From Flagellimonas abyssi (GTDB lineage Bacteria; Bacteroidota; Bacteroidia; Flavobacteriales; Flavobacteriaceae), in NCBI RefSeq assembly GCF_019457905.1, contig NZ_JAHZSV010000005.1, forward strand, positions 1 to 64,000: a stretch of DNA of 64,000 nucleotides, given 5' to 3'. The stretch's first letter is position 1, and each line of letters opens with the position of its first letter. This document shows positions 25,707 through 34,450 of the stretch, one piece after another. Position numbers and translations under genes: made by a program. The notes under the pieces are model-generated. The model worked only from the letters and a program-made list of their open reading frames with translations. It had not been told where the DNA came from and searched no databases.

Positions 25707-26180
25707 TTACCCCAAAATCAATTCCATCTGAATATCGCTGCGGGCATATGGGGATTTTACTTTGACCATTTCTACAAACCCCAACTTTTTGTAGAGCGAC
25801 AATGCCGGCGCCAATTTTCTATTGCTCTCCAAAAATATTTTCTTGGCGCCCAATTGCTTTGCTTTCTCAATAATATGCTGGCCCAACAATTTACCTATTC
25901 CTTTTCCTTGGACCGCAGGTGACACACCCATTTTGGACAGTTCAAAATCGTATCCATTACATATACAGGGTATCAAGGCACAAACCCCTACCGGTCGCTC
26001 ATTCAATAAGGCAACTGCAATATATCCACCTTTGTCCAAAATGTAGCCTTTCGGATTGTGTAGTGCGAGACGGTCCATTTCCTCAATTTGGAAATATTTG
26101 ATGATCCACTCCTCGTTAAGGAGCCTAAAAGCATCTTTATAAGCTTCGGAATAGGGGACAATGGTAAAAGAGGCATCCAT
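25707..26180 (-). CDS. GNAT-family N-acetyltransferase
   Basis: A 157-residue acetyltransferase. The acetyl-CoA loop reads VSPAVQGKGIGKLLGQHIIEKAK, and the C-terminal motif B region FLESNRKLAPALSLYKKLGFVEM is classic GNAT. The substrate is unknown; the spacing resembles MarR-linked GNAT domains. Starts at 26207 (MAKTKNNLK) or 26252 are also open; ATG 26180 is favoured by the A-rich leader but this is uncertain. Confidence 0.85.
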   Translation of the reverse strand: MDASFTIVPYSEAYKDAFRLLNEEWIIKYFQIEEMDRLALHNPKGYILDKGGYIAVALLNERPVGVCALIPCICNGYDFELSKMGVSPAVQGKGIGKLLGQHIIEKAKQLGAKKIFLESNRKLAPALSLYKKLGFVEMVKVKSPYARSDIQMELILG

Positions 26181-26452
26181 TTTGAGGTTATTTTTCGTTT
26201 TTGCCATTAAAAATAATTTGAATTTCAATAACATCCGTAAACTCAAAAGCACTTTTTATCGAAAGAAACTGCTTATCTATCAATTCACTATGCTGTTCAA
26301 CGAAAAAATTACCGGTTGGACGATAAAATATTTAGTTTTACATTAGATTAGTCATAAAATTCTTACAAGGTCCCAAATCTTGCGAATGACAAACTTAAAA
26401 ACATATTGGCCTGTCCCAATCGGGCAACTTAACCTACAAATTCCAATCGGCT

Positions 26453-28246
26453 ATGGAGATAAAACTACCCAAGTTTCCCCAAACTACATTCCCGTACCCA
26501 TTTGAGCGCTATCTATTTGCGTTCATGGTTCTTATTTTTCTTGGTCTTCCATTGCGGGCCCAAGAGCAAAATGGTCCCAATGTAAGTTACGATGTACCGT
26601 TTCAAAATTTGTTGAAATTCAACCGATTTTTGATCAATCCCACTTTTTCATCCATTCGGGAGGATAAATCGTACATCAATTTTTTTCATCGAAGTCAAAG
26701 TGCAGATTTCGCCAACAACCGCCAGAACTATTTTTTGAGTTATAGCGGCCGTCTGAACGATAGAATTGGCTTGGGCCTAAGCCTTTACAACCAGCGAGTT
26801 GGCATAATCTCCAATTTGGGCATAATGGCCAATTACTCCCATGGCATTCAGTTGGGGGAAGAGAGCAGCCTAACTTTTGGCGTGAATATTCCCTATTATG
26901 TGAGCAGTTATGACCCGAGTAGGGTTGTTGCCTTGGAAGATGACCCTTTTTTGAACGATGCTAGCGAAAGTTCCATTATCTCTTTTCAACCCGGATTGAA
27001 CCTTAGTTTGGGGAAGTTTGATTTTGGCGTTTTTGCCCAAAACTTGGTGGACTTTAATTTAAAGTCCAGTGAATCGCTGACCCAGTTCAAACAAAAAACA
27101 TTCTCTGGCCACATTCAGTATGTTCACCAAATGGAATATGGTAAGGGTATTTTTGAGGATGCGCGATTAATGCCCTTGGCAAGAGCCCGTTTTGAAGGCA
27201 GTGAAAATCCTGTTTTCGGAGGAGGAATCATTTTTGATCTCCCTAAACTAGGTTGGGTACAAGCGGGTTATGATCAATTTTATGGTGCATCCGCAGGAAC
27301 AGGCTTCAATTTAAACCAGCGGTTGTCCTTTGGCTATAACTTTGAGAAGAGCTTGGTGAACAGCATAGCCAATCTTGGGGTTACCCACGAAATTTCCATT
27401 GCATACTCTTTTGTGCCCAATCTTTCCAAAAATACATTCGTCTCCAATGATGAAGAAGATGTAGAGAAAAAGAAAATTGAAAATACAGCTGTAGCGGACG
27501 CAGGGGAGGAAACCAAAAAGACCCAACAAAGCAGTAAACTGGATGTTGAAACCACTTTACGGCCTACGAATAAGGAAGAAAGGGCCTATTGGGAGGAGCG
27601 TGTTGCCGAATTGCAAGAAAAGCAAGAAGATAGCTATGCCGTAATAGACGATTTGCTCTACAAGGTAGATTCCATGAAGCAGAGCCGGGAGCAAGATATG
27701 GAAAAACGTTTTGAGATGGTGATGCGATTGGTAAAACGGCATAATGGCGACGATATTCCCGATATAAAGGATAAAGCCCAAAAGCTTTACATGGCCGATA
27801 GCAAAGACTTGGATTCCCTGTACAACGCCATTGATGCTTCTACTGAAACGGCTTTGGCCATGAATTTCAAACCGGCGCCAAAACAAGTTGAGAAGAAAAG
27901 CGAGGGGACCTTTAATGGTGGAGCATTCAAGCCCATTGAAAAATACATCAATCTTGAAGGTGTAGGGCAAGGACATTACATTGTGGCAAATGTGTTTAAA
28001 AATGAGACCTACCTGAAAAACTTCATGGAAGAATTGAAAAGCAAAGGTCTACAGGCACAATACTTTAAGAATCCGGATAACGGTCTAAACTATGTCTACT
28101 TGGCCAAGTACGAGGAAAACGAATTGGCCTACCAGGCATATCAATCAAAAATGAAAGGTAAGTACCAAGACGAAATTTGGATCATGCATGTGGAAAACCC
28201 AAGGTACGCCAACTGGGCGGATGCTATTTTTCAGGATATTGAATAA
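26453..28246 (+). CDS. PorP/SprF-family T9SS-associated membrane protein with C-terminal SPOR-like region
   Basis: A 597-residue outer membrane protein. After a signal region (FMVLIFLGLPLRAQEQ) the PorP/SprF barrel covers about residues 45-330 (LLKFNRFLINPTFSS, YFLSYSGRLNDRIGLGLSLYNQ, GFNLNQRLSFGYNFEKSL). PorP/SprF proteins work with type IX secretion and anchoring of surface adhesins. Unusually, a charged, coiled-coil-prone linker (about 330-490) and a C-terminal domain (YINLEGVGQGHYIVANVF, then MEELKSKGLQAQYFKN, then YVYLAKYEENELA) resembling a SPOR-type domain follow. The latter would bind denuded peptidoglycan if correct. Most PorP/SprF proteins are only about 300 residues. Confidence 0.85.
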   Translation: MEIKLPKFPQTTFPYPFERYLFAFMVLIFLGLPLRAQEQNGPNVSYDVPFQNLLKFNRFLINPTFSSIREDKSYINFFHRSQSADFANNRQNYFLSYSGRLNDRIGLGLSLYNQRVGIISNLGIMANYSHGIQLGEESSLTFGVNIPYYVSSYDPSRVVALEDDPFLNDASESSIISFQPGLNLSLGKFDFGVFAQNLVDFNLKSSESLTQFKQKTFSGHIQYVHQMEYGKGIFEDARLMPLARARFEGSENPVFGGGIIFDLPKLGWVQAGYDQFYGASAGTGFNLNQRLSFGYNFEKSLVNSIANLGVTHEISIAYSFVPNLSKNTFVSNDEEDVEKKKIENTAVADAGEETKKTQQSSKLDVETTLRPTNKEERAYWEERVAELQEKQEDSYAVIDDLLYKVDSMKQSREQDMEKRFEMVMRLVKRHNGDDIPDIKDKAQKLYMADSKDLDSLYNAIDASTETALAMNFKPAPKQVEKKSEGTFNGGAFKPIEKYINLEGVGQGHYIVANVFKNETYLKNFMEELKSKGLQAQYFKNPDNGLNYVYLAKYEENELAYQAYQSKMKGKYQDEIWIMHVENPRYANWADAIFQDIE

Positions 28247-28250
28247 TCAA

Positions 28251-28862
28251 TCAAGACTTTTTGTCCCTCATAAAATCTGCAATGCCCTGGCTCCCTGAGT
28301 CGGGGCGTTCTTTTAGTTCAGATATTATTTTTTGATGATCATCGGAACGGGTCTGCGACAATTTATACGTTGCCTGTATATCTGAAACCTTAATATGAAA
28401 TCCCACTACGCCCTTTACTTGACGCAGGGTTTTTGAAGACATATTTTTGAGTGAAATCGGGTTTTTGGAATCATTTTCATATTTATCTACCAATCGGTGC
28501 ATGGCCGCCATGGTCTCTTCTTCCGTTAGAATGCTCAACTTCCCGTAAACGTGGACTGCAATGTAGTTCCAAGTAGGCACTTCTTCCTCTTTGTACCACG
28601 AAGATGAGACATAGGCATGCGGCCCGTTGAAAATGCAAAGTACTTCGGACTCATCCTTAAAATATTTCCATTGTGGGTTGGCTTTGGCTATGTGTCCGAC
28701 CAAAATATCGTTTCCTTGCCCATCGGTTTCCAGTTCCAAGGGAATGTGCGTTCCCCATGGTTTATTGTCCACGATATTGATTAAAATCCCAAAACTGTTC
28801 TGCTTCAAAAAAGCTTTGATCTCTTCAATGTCATTATTGGTGTAATGGGGAGGGATGTACAT
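28251..28862 (-). CDS. PaiB-type FMN-binding negative transcriptional regulator family protein
   Basis: A 203-residue protein with the PaiB plan: MYIPPHYTNNDIEEIKAFLKQNSFGILI, THIPLELE, GHIAKANPQWKYF, VLCIFNGPHAYVSSSWY and VPTWNYIAVHVYG, all part of the flavin-reductase-like split barrel. B. subtilis PaiB was named for repression of sporulation and degradative genes; direct DNA binding is doubtful and some members act in heme or flavin chemistry. Single gene, tail to tail with the PorP gene. Confidence 0.9.
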   Translation of the reverse strand: MYIPPHYTNNDIEEIKAFLKQNSFGILINIVDNKPWGTHIPLELETDGQGNDILVGHIAKANPQWKYFKDESEVLCIFNGPHAYVSSSWYKEEEVPTWNYIAVHVYGKLSILTEEETMAAMHRLVDKYENDSKNPISLKNMSSKTLRQVKGVVGFHIKVSDIQATYKLSQTRSDDHQKIISELKERPDSGSQGIADFMRDKKS

Positions 28863-28918
28863 GGGCGTGCTTAAATTTTAAATGGAAAGCTAAAATATAA
28901 ATTAAGTTGCGACGGACT

Positions 28919-28989
28919 ACGGTTCATCCCCGAATGTTCACAGTTGGGTAAACCTTCTTTTAAAAAATGCAGTCTTGCAATCATCTTTG
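28919..28989 (+). promoter_or_regulatory. LytTR-type promoter of the TPR-kinase operon
   Basis: ACGGTTCAT (28919-28927), 12 nt, ACAGTTGGG (28940-28948), 37 nt, then TTTG (28986-28989) of the -7 box CATCTTTG. No -33 TTTG is seen, as expected for an activator-dependent promoter. TTTGTGGCATCAAT is shared exactly with the TonB receptor promoter. The site precedes the operon that encodes the kinase, suggesting autoregulation. Confidence 0.72.
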
Positions 28990-29016
28990 TGGCATCAATA
29001 ATCAAAAACAACAGTC

Positions 29017-29640
29017 ATGAAAAAACTTATTTTAGCTATTGTACTCATTGGGTCAACATTGGTAAATGCGCAGGATCGCTATTCCAGCGGAATGGAAAAG
29101 GCGTTTGAATTATGGAAAAACCAAAAAACAACGGAAGCATCTAACCTTTTCGAGCGTATAGCCACAGCCGAACCAGATAAATGGCTGCCTTATTATTATG
29201 TATCACAAATCAATACAGTGATATCTTTTGGGGAGAAGGATGAGCAGAAATTGAGCAAGCAACTGGAAAAAGCCAAAGAATTTCTGGATGTGGCAAAGGC
29301 CATTTCCCCCAACAATCCCGAAATTTTGATTCAGGAGGCGCTTATTAATACCGCATGGATTGCTTTTGATGGAGTCACTTATGGTATGACGCTATCTCAG
29401 GAAAATGTTCAACTGTATCAAAAAGCAATGGAAATAGCCCCGGATAATCCCAGGGTGATACTTTCCAAAGCAGAATGGGATATGGGGTCGGCCCGTTATT
29501 TTGGAAAGGACATTACTCCCTATTGCGAAGATGTGGAAAGAGCCTTGGAACTTTTTGCTACCTTTAAATCCGAAACTCCGTTCTACCCGACCTGGGGAAA
29601 AGAAAGGGCGGAAGAGGTGTTGAAAAGTTGCGGTAAATAA
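29017..29640 (+). CDS. Secreted TPR-repeat protein, first gene of the LytS/LytTR locus
   Basis: A 207-residue periplasmic protein with a signal peptide (MKKLILAIVLIGSTLVNAQ) followed by helical TPR-like repeats (EASNLFERIATAEPDKWLPYYYVSQ, EFLDVAKAISPNNPEILIQEALI, QLYQKAMEIAPDNPRVILSKAEW). No catalytic residues. It lies 5 bp upstream of the sensor kinase gene, so it could be a periplasmic accessory or input protein for that kinase; this is inference from operon position. Confidence 0.85.
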   Translation: MKKLILAIVLIGSTLVNAQDRYSSGMEKAFELWKNQKTTEASNLFERIATAEPDKWLPYYYVSQINTVISFGEKDEQKLSKQLEKAKEFLDVAKAISPNNPEILIQEALINTAWIAFDGVTYGMTLSQENVQLYQKAMEIAPDNPRVILSKAEWDMGSARYFGKDITPYCEDVERALELFATFKSETPFYPTWGKERAEEVLKSCGK

Positions 29641-29645
29641 TCAGT

Positions 29646-30974
29646 ATGAAGCTCTTCGTAAGAGAAATAACTAAAGCATTATTAATAGGGGTCGCTATTT
29701 TTATAGTGTCCCTTATTATCTACTTTGTAAATGGTTGGGAGTTCACTCTTAAGGAATTGTCCGTAGATTTTTGGGAAACCATAGTGTTTTCCATGATTAT
29801 TTATCTCTGCAACGCGGTATCGTTTATTTTGCTAATGCGGAAATATGATAAAGAATTATTTACCCGCAAATACATCGGTTATGGAATAATAGGGAATATC
29901 ATTGCCTCCATAATTGGTATCTTTTTAGCCCGCTTAGTTCTTAAGGTACTTATCTACAATGTTGGTTTTAGTACGTTTATTTTGGACGAAACTCCAAAGG
30001 ATTATTACACCTCTTTTTTAATTGCTATGATAGTTGCGCTGTTGTTCTATGCAGCCTACTACTACAAATACTACAAGGAAAAGCAGGTAAAGGAGCAAAA
30101 GATAATTGCCGGGTCGGCATCCGCTCGGTTCGATGCGCTGAAAAATCAGTTGGATCCCCATTTTCTGTTCAATAGCCTTAATGTATTGACCAGTTTGATA
30201 GATGAGGATCCTCACCAAGCACAAAACTTCACCACATCGCTTTCCAAAGTATATAGATATGTGTTGGAGCAGAAAAACAAGGACCTGGTTACGGTCGATG
30301 AAGAATTGAAATTTGCCCGAACCTATGTTAGACTCCTTAAAATGCGCTTTGAGGACAGTATTATTTTCGATATTCCGGATACTTGCTCCCAGCCTGAAGC
30401 TAAAATAGTGCCCCTGTCATTACAGCTTTTGTTGGAAAACGCAGTAAAGCACAATGTGGTCACTTCTTCCCGGCCATTGCATATCAAAGTATTTGAACAA
30501 AATGGTATGTTGGTGGTGAGCAACAACCTCCAAGAGAAGCAGGTGGTTAAAAAGAGCAGTGGGGTAGGACTCCAAAACATAAAACAACGGTACAATATCC
30601 TTACGGACCGTGAAGTGATCATTGAGAAAACGGAAAGCGATTTCGTGGTTTTTATACCTATGCTCACCCAAAAATATACGGTTCTAGAGACACAGGAGAG
30701 CTATATTGAAGAGAAACGCTATGCCAATGCCAAGGAACGGGTCAAGAATATTAAAGACTTCTATGGCAATCTTATGGCCTATTGTATTGTGATTCCTTTT
30801 TTATGGTGGCTCAACTTTCGTACTACGGATTTTCTATGGGCTTTCTTCCCTACGTTGGGTTGGGGATTTGGACTTACGGCCCACGGTATGGCAGCCTTCG
30901 GCTATAATCCGTTATGGGGAAAACGTTGGGAGGAGCGCAAGATCAAAGAATTAATGGAAAAGGACGATTTCTAG
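29646..30974 (+). CDS. LytS-type sensor histidine kinase with C-terminal 2TM domain
   Basis: A 442-residue kinase. Four hydrophobic segments lie at residues 12-28, 44-64, 76-107 and 122-142. The His_kinase domain follows with phospho-acceptor His172 in LDPHFLFNSLN and VYRYVLEQKNKDLVTVDEEL. The ATP-binding part has LLLENAVKHN and SSGVGLQNIKQRY. Residues 356-442 form a 2TM domain (YANAKERVKNIKDFYGNL to RWEERKIKELM) nearly the same as the first standalone 2TM protein downstream. The cognate regulator is likely the LytTR protein at the end of the locus. A 1-kb repeat region separates this gene from the next. Confidence 0.93.
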   Translation: MKLFVREITKALLIGVAIFIVSLIIYFVNGWEFTLKELSVDFWETIVFSMIIYLCNAVSFILLMRKYDKELFTRKYIGYGIIGNIIASIIGIFLARLVLKVLIYNVGFSTFILDETPKDYYTSFLIAMIVALLFYAAYYYKYYKEKQVKEQKIIAGSASARFDALKNQLDPHFLFNSLNVLTSLIDEDPHQAQNFTTSLSKVYRYVLEQKNKDLVTVDEELKFARTYVRLLKMRFEDSIIFDIPDTCSQPEAKIVPLSLQLLLENAVKHNVVTSSRPLHIKVFEQNGMLVVSNNLQEKQVVKKSSGVGLQNIKQRYNILTDREVIIEKTESDFVVFIPMLTQKYTVLETQESYIEEKRYANAKERVKNIKDFYGNLMAYCIVIPFLWWLNFRTTDFLWAFFPTLGWGFGLTAHGMAAFGYNPLWGKRWEERKIKELMEKDDF

Positions 30975-31023
30975 GAATTCAGATTTCAGTTGATAGATTT
31001 CAGAAGTCGGATTTCCGTCTTCG
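30975..31023 (+). repeat. Degenerate heptamer tract after the kinase gene
   Basis: Seven consecutive 7-bp units start directly after the kinase stop codon: GAATTCA, GATTTCA, GTTGATA, GATTTCA, GAAGTCG, GATTTCC, GTCTTCG. The consensus is GATTTCA. The tract is unrelated in sequence to CCCTCAA but has the same period. The 59 bp between it and the long array (31024-31082) show no feature I recognise. Confidence 0.55.
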
Positions 31024-31082
31024 AATTGTCCAAATCAATGAGCACAGCATATAGGTTGCAATCAGGAAAATTTAACGAACTT

Positions 31083-31873
<791 letters not shown>

Positions 31874-31884
31874 CCCCTCTATCT

Positions 31885-31955
31885 ACAACTCATCCCATTA
31901 AAATTACAGTTCGGGAATTCACTTTTCTTTTTGCCCCAGGCTATTCTGATATTTG
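31885..31955 (+). promoter_or_regulatory. LytTR-type promoter of the 2TM-LytTR operon
   Basis: ACAACTCAT (31885-31893), 12 nt, ACAGTTCGG (31906-31914), 37 nt, then TTTG (31952-31955) of the -7 box GATATTTG. The proximal 9-mer fits the LytTR consensus perfectly. The promoter drives the 2TM genes and the LytTR regulator gene itself independently of the kinase transcript, which would have to cross the heptamer array. Confidence 0.7.
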
Positions 31956-31986
31956 ACCTGTAATCAATAATTAAAACCGAACAGTC

Positions 31987-32265
31987 ATGAAAAATGTAAA
32001 CGAACACCGTTACACAAGAGCAAAAGAAAGAGTGGAGAGCCTTAAATCCTTTTATCATAGCTTAATTGCCTATTGCGTGGTAATTCCACTTTTGATCTAC
32101 ATCAATTATAGGACCACCGATATTCCTTGGGCCATTTTTCCCGCCGTTGGATGGGGATTTGGTTTGGTCAGCCTTTGGATGACCGCTTATGGACACAATC
32201 CCATTTTTGGAAAGGATTGGGAAGAGCGTAAGATTCAGGAGTTTATGAACAATAAAGAATTTTAA
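31987..32265 (+). CDS. 2TM domain protein 1
   Basis: A 92-residue protein consisting only of a 2TM domain: a basic helix (RAKERVESLKSFYHSL), two transmembrane helices around a YRTTD turn, and the C-terminal GKDWEERKIQEFM. It is the closest of the five standalone copies to the C-terminal domain of the upstream kinase, with which it shares FRTTD/YRTTD, AxFPxxGWGFGL and WEERKI. It may pair with the kinase in the membrane. First gene after the internal promoter. Confidence 0.9.
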   Translation: MKNVNEHRYTRAKERVESLKSFYHSLIAYCVVIPLLIYINYRTTDIPWAIFPAVGWGFGLVSLWMTAYGHNPIFGKDWEERKIQEFMNNKEF

Positions 32266-32309
32266 GAATGAGTATTTTTAGCTACAACATCACATCAAAC
32301 AACAATACC

Positions 32310-32612
32310 ATGGAAACTATAGATAAAGAAAACAAATATGTAAGGGCGCGTGAGCGTGTTCAGGAGCTTAAGAAGTTCTACGGTAACCTCACCTCATATG
32401 TGCTTGTAATAGCCGGATTGGCAGTTCTAAATTACTACACCACGGGCTTTGGCTATATGTGGTTCTTGTGGGCCGCTTTTGGTTGGGGAATCGGAATTGT
32501 TTTTCATGCCATTAAAACATTTGACCTTAATCCCTTTTTTGGAAAACAATGGGAAAAACGCAAGTTAGAGGAGTTTATGCGTGATGATGAACAAAACAAT
32601 AAATGGAAATAA
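32310..32612 (+). CDS. 2TM domain protein 2
   Basis: A 100-residue 2TM protein with VRARERVQELKKFYGNLTSYV, two helices and FGKQWEKRKLEEFM. The frame is open from 32268, but ATG 32310 is preceded by an A-rich leader and gives the usual short N terminus. The next gene starts 2 bp after its stop. Confidence 0.88.
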   Translation: METIDKENKYVRARERVQELKKFYGNLTSYVLVIAGLAVLNYYTTGFGYMWFLWAAFGWGIGIVFHAIKTFDLNPFFGKQWEKRKLEEFMRDDEQNNKWK

Positions 32613-32614
32613 CC

Positions 32615-32920
32615 ATGGAAAATAGCAACAAAGAAAAATACAATAGGGCCAAAAAAAGAGTGGATGAACTCAAAGGCTTTTATATCCATTTGGCCATTTA
32701 TGTGGTGATAAATGCCTTTATTCTGGTGAACTTGTACCTAAGGAGCGATGACTTTTGGAAATGGGAGCATTTCTTTACTTTAATTGCCTGGGGAGTGGGA
32801 GTTCTCTTCCATGCGTCAAAAACCTTTGGTTTCAATCCATTGTTGGGTAAAGACTGGGAAGAACGCCAAATCCAAAAGTACATGGACGAGGATAAAGAAG
32901 AAATGAACAAGTATAAATAA
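32615..32920 (+). CDS. 2TM domain protein 3
   Basis: A 101-residue 2TM protein with YNRAKKRVDELKGFYIHLAIYV and LGKDWEERQIQKYMDED. An earlier ATG at 32603 overlaps the previous stop codon and would add four residues; ATG 32615 matches the family better. Part of the tandem paralogue set. Confidence 0.88.
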   Translation: MENSNKEKYNRAKKRVDELKGFYIHLAIYVVINAFILVNLYLRSDDFWKWEHFFTLIAWGVGVLFHASKTFGFNPLLGKDWEERQIQKYMDEDKEEMNKYK

Positions 32921-32924
32921 GATT

Positions 32925-33257
32925 ATGGTCAACAAAGATACAGCGAGAGAGAACGCCAAAAAACGCGTCAAGGAGCTCAAAGGGTACTATAGACACATTT
33001 TCATTTTTATTGTCGTTAACGGCCTCTTATACCTTCTTAAGACCGGAATATTAAATTCGTTATTACCAGAAACATTTCCAAAGGAGTCCTATTACTATGA
33101 TTGGATCAATGCAAACATCTTGATTTGGGCCGTGATCTTGGTCGTTCATACATTGATTCTGCAAAGGCATAAATTTACGTTCTTTAAAAGATGGGAAGAA
33201 CGACAGATTCAAAAATACATCGAAGAGGATAGGAACAAGGTAGATAAATATAAATAG
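32925..33257 (+). CDS. 2TM domain protein 4
   Basis: A 110-residue 2TM protein (NAKKRVKELKGYYRHIFIFIV; FFKRWEERQIQKYIEED). The turn between the helices is longer than in copies 1-3 and contains a PETFPKESYYYDWIN segment, so this copy has diverged. It lies 4 bp after copy 3. Confidence 0.88.
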   Translation: MVNKDTARENAKKRVKELKGYYRHIFIFIVVNGLLYLLKTGILNSLLPETFPKESYYYDWINANILIWAVILVVHTLILQRHKFTFFKRWEERQIQKYIEEDRNKVDKYK

Positions 33258-33261
33258 CATC

Positions 33262-33540
33262 ATGGACAGAAATTCCGTTTTTGAAAAGGCCCAGCGAAAA
33301 GTGAATGCCATAAAAAGGTTTTACTATCATTTGACTTTTTTTATTTTAGTAAGTTCTGTCCTCTTGGCCTTAAAAGGAAGTACCGTTGATTGGTTCATGG
33401 AAACCAGTGGCAACTCTAATGAAGCTTTTTTGAAATGGATAGATTGGAATATTTTGGCGATACCTATAATTTGGGGAGCTGTGATCGCTGTCCAAGGAAG
33501 GTATGTTTACAGATTTCATTTTGATGATAAAAAAGTATAG
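33262..33540 (+). CDS. 2TM domain protein 5, lacking the C-terminal WEER motif
   Basis: A 92-residue 2TM protein with KAQRKVNAIKRFYYHLTFFIL and two helices. It ends soon after the second helix (GRYVYRFHFDDKKV) without the WEERxIQ motif present in the other four copies and the kinase. It is the most divergent copy. Its stop is 63 bp upstream of the LytTR regulator gene. Confidence 0.85.
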   Translation: MDRNSVFEKAQRKVNAIKRFYYHLTFFILVSSVLLALKGSTVDWFMETSGNSNEAFLKWIDWNILAIPIIWGAVIAVQGRYVYRFHFDDKKV

Positions 33541-33603
33541 TGAAGAAGAAGTAACAAGAAAAATCACAACAAGACCAAAACCTAAACAACAAACCAAACC
33601 TAT

Positions 33604-34359
33604 ATGAATGTCCTGATCATTGAAGACGAAAAACCAGCGGCAAGAAGATTGTCCAGACTGCTCTCCGAATTGGAAATGGAGGTCTCCACCATGTTGCATT
33701 CCGTTGAAGAATCCATAGCATGGTTTCAGAAAAATCCGCATCCCGATTTAATCTTTCTGGACATCCAATTATCCGATGGACTTTCCTTTGAAATCTTTGA
33801 TGAAGTCGAGGTGAAAAGTGCTATCATTTTTACCACCGCTTATGATGAATATGCACTCCAAGCATTCAAGTTAAATAGCATTGATTATTTGTTAAAACCA
33901 ATAGACGAAGAAGAGCTGGAAAGTGCCGTAAAAAAGTACCGGAATTTTAAACCGGAAAACCAAAAAATCCCCATCGATTTTAACGACATAAAAAAGCTTT
34001 TGGTTAACCCTTTGGAACGCGAATTCAAGAAGCGGTTTACAGCTAGGGTAGGACAGCATTTAAAAATTATAAATGCCGATGAGGTAGAGTGTTTTTATAG
34101 TGAGAACAAAGGTACTTATGCCGCTACTTCGGATGGAAGAAATTATTTATTGGACACTACCCTGGAACAGTTGGAGGAGGAGTTGGAGCCACAGACATTT
34201 TTTAGGGTCAGCCGAAAATTTTATGTGAACATCAACCATATAGGAGACATTATTTCATATACAAATTCAAGGCTTCAAATCAAGTTAAAACGGTTTGATG
34301 AGGCTGAAGTGATAGTAAGTAGGGAACGAGTAAGAGACTTTAAGTTATGGTTGGAATAA
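33604..34359 (+). CDS. LytTR-family response regulator
   Basis: A 251-residue regulator. The receiver domain has the acidic pair IEDEKPAARR, phospho-acceptor Asp53 in IFLDIQLSDG, the conserved Thr in FTTAYDEYALQAF and Lys in YLLKPID. The LytTR DNA-binding domain spans about residues 145-251 (YSENKGTYAATSDGRNYLLDTTLEQLE, FFRVSRKFYVNINHI, VSRERVRDFKLWL). It presumably receives phosphate from the LytS-type kinase upstream and binds the twin 9-mers found at four promoters in this window. Confidence 0.95.
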   Translation: MNVLIIEDEKPAARRLSRLLSELEMEVSTMLHSVEESIAWFQKNPHPDLIFLDIQLSDGLSFEIFDEVEVKSAIIFTTAYDEYALQAFKLNSIDYLLKPIDEEELESAVKKYRNFKPENQKIPIDFNDIKKLLVNPLEREFKKRFTARVGQHLKIINADEVECFYSENKGTYAATSDGRNYLLDTTLEQLEEELEPQTFFRVSRKFYVNINHIGDIISYTNSRLQIKLKRFDEAEVIVSRERVRDFKLWLE

Positions 34360-34412
34360 ATTAATTTAAAAAACTGATTATCATTTTTTTAAAAAAATAT
34401 AAAACTAATAAT

Positions 34413-34450
34413 AGGTTTTTCTTATAGTGAGTTTTTTGGGTAAAAAACCT
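34413..34450. terminator. Possible terminator between LytTR and LETM1-related genes
   Basis: AGGTTTTT (34413-34420) pairs with AAAAACCT (34443-34450) around a long loop in an AT-rich tract. The stem is weak, so this is tentative. Confidence 0.3.
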
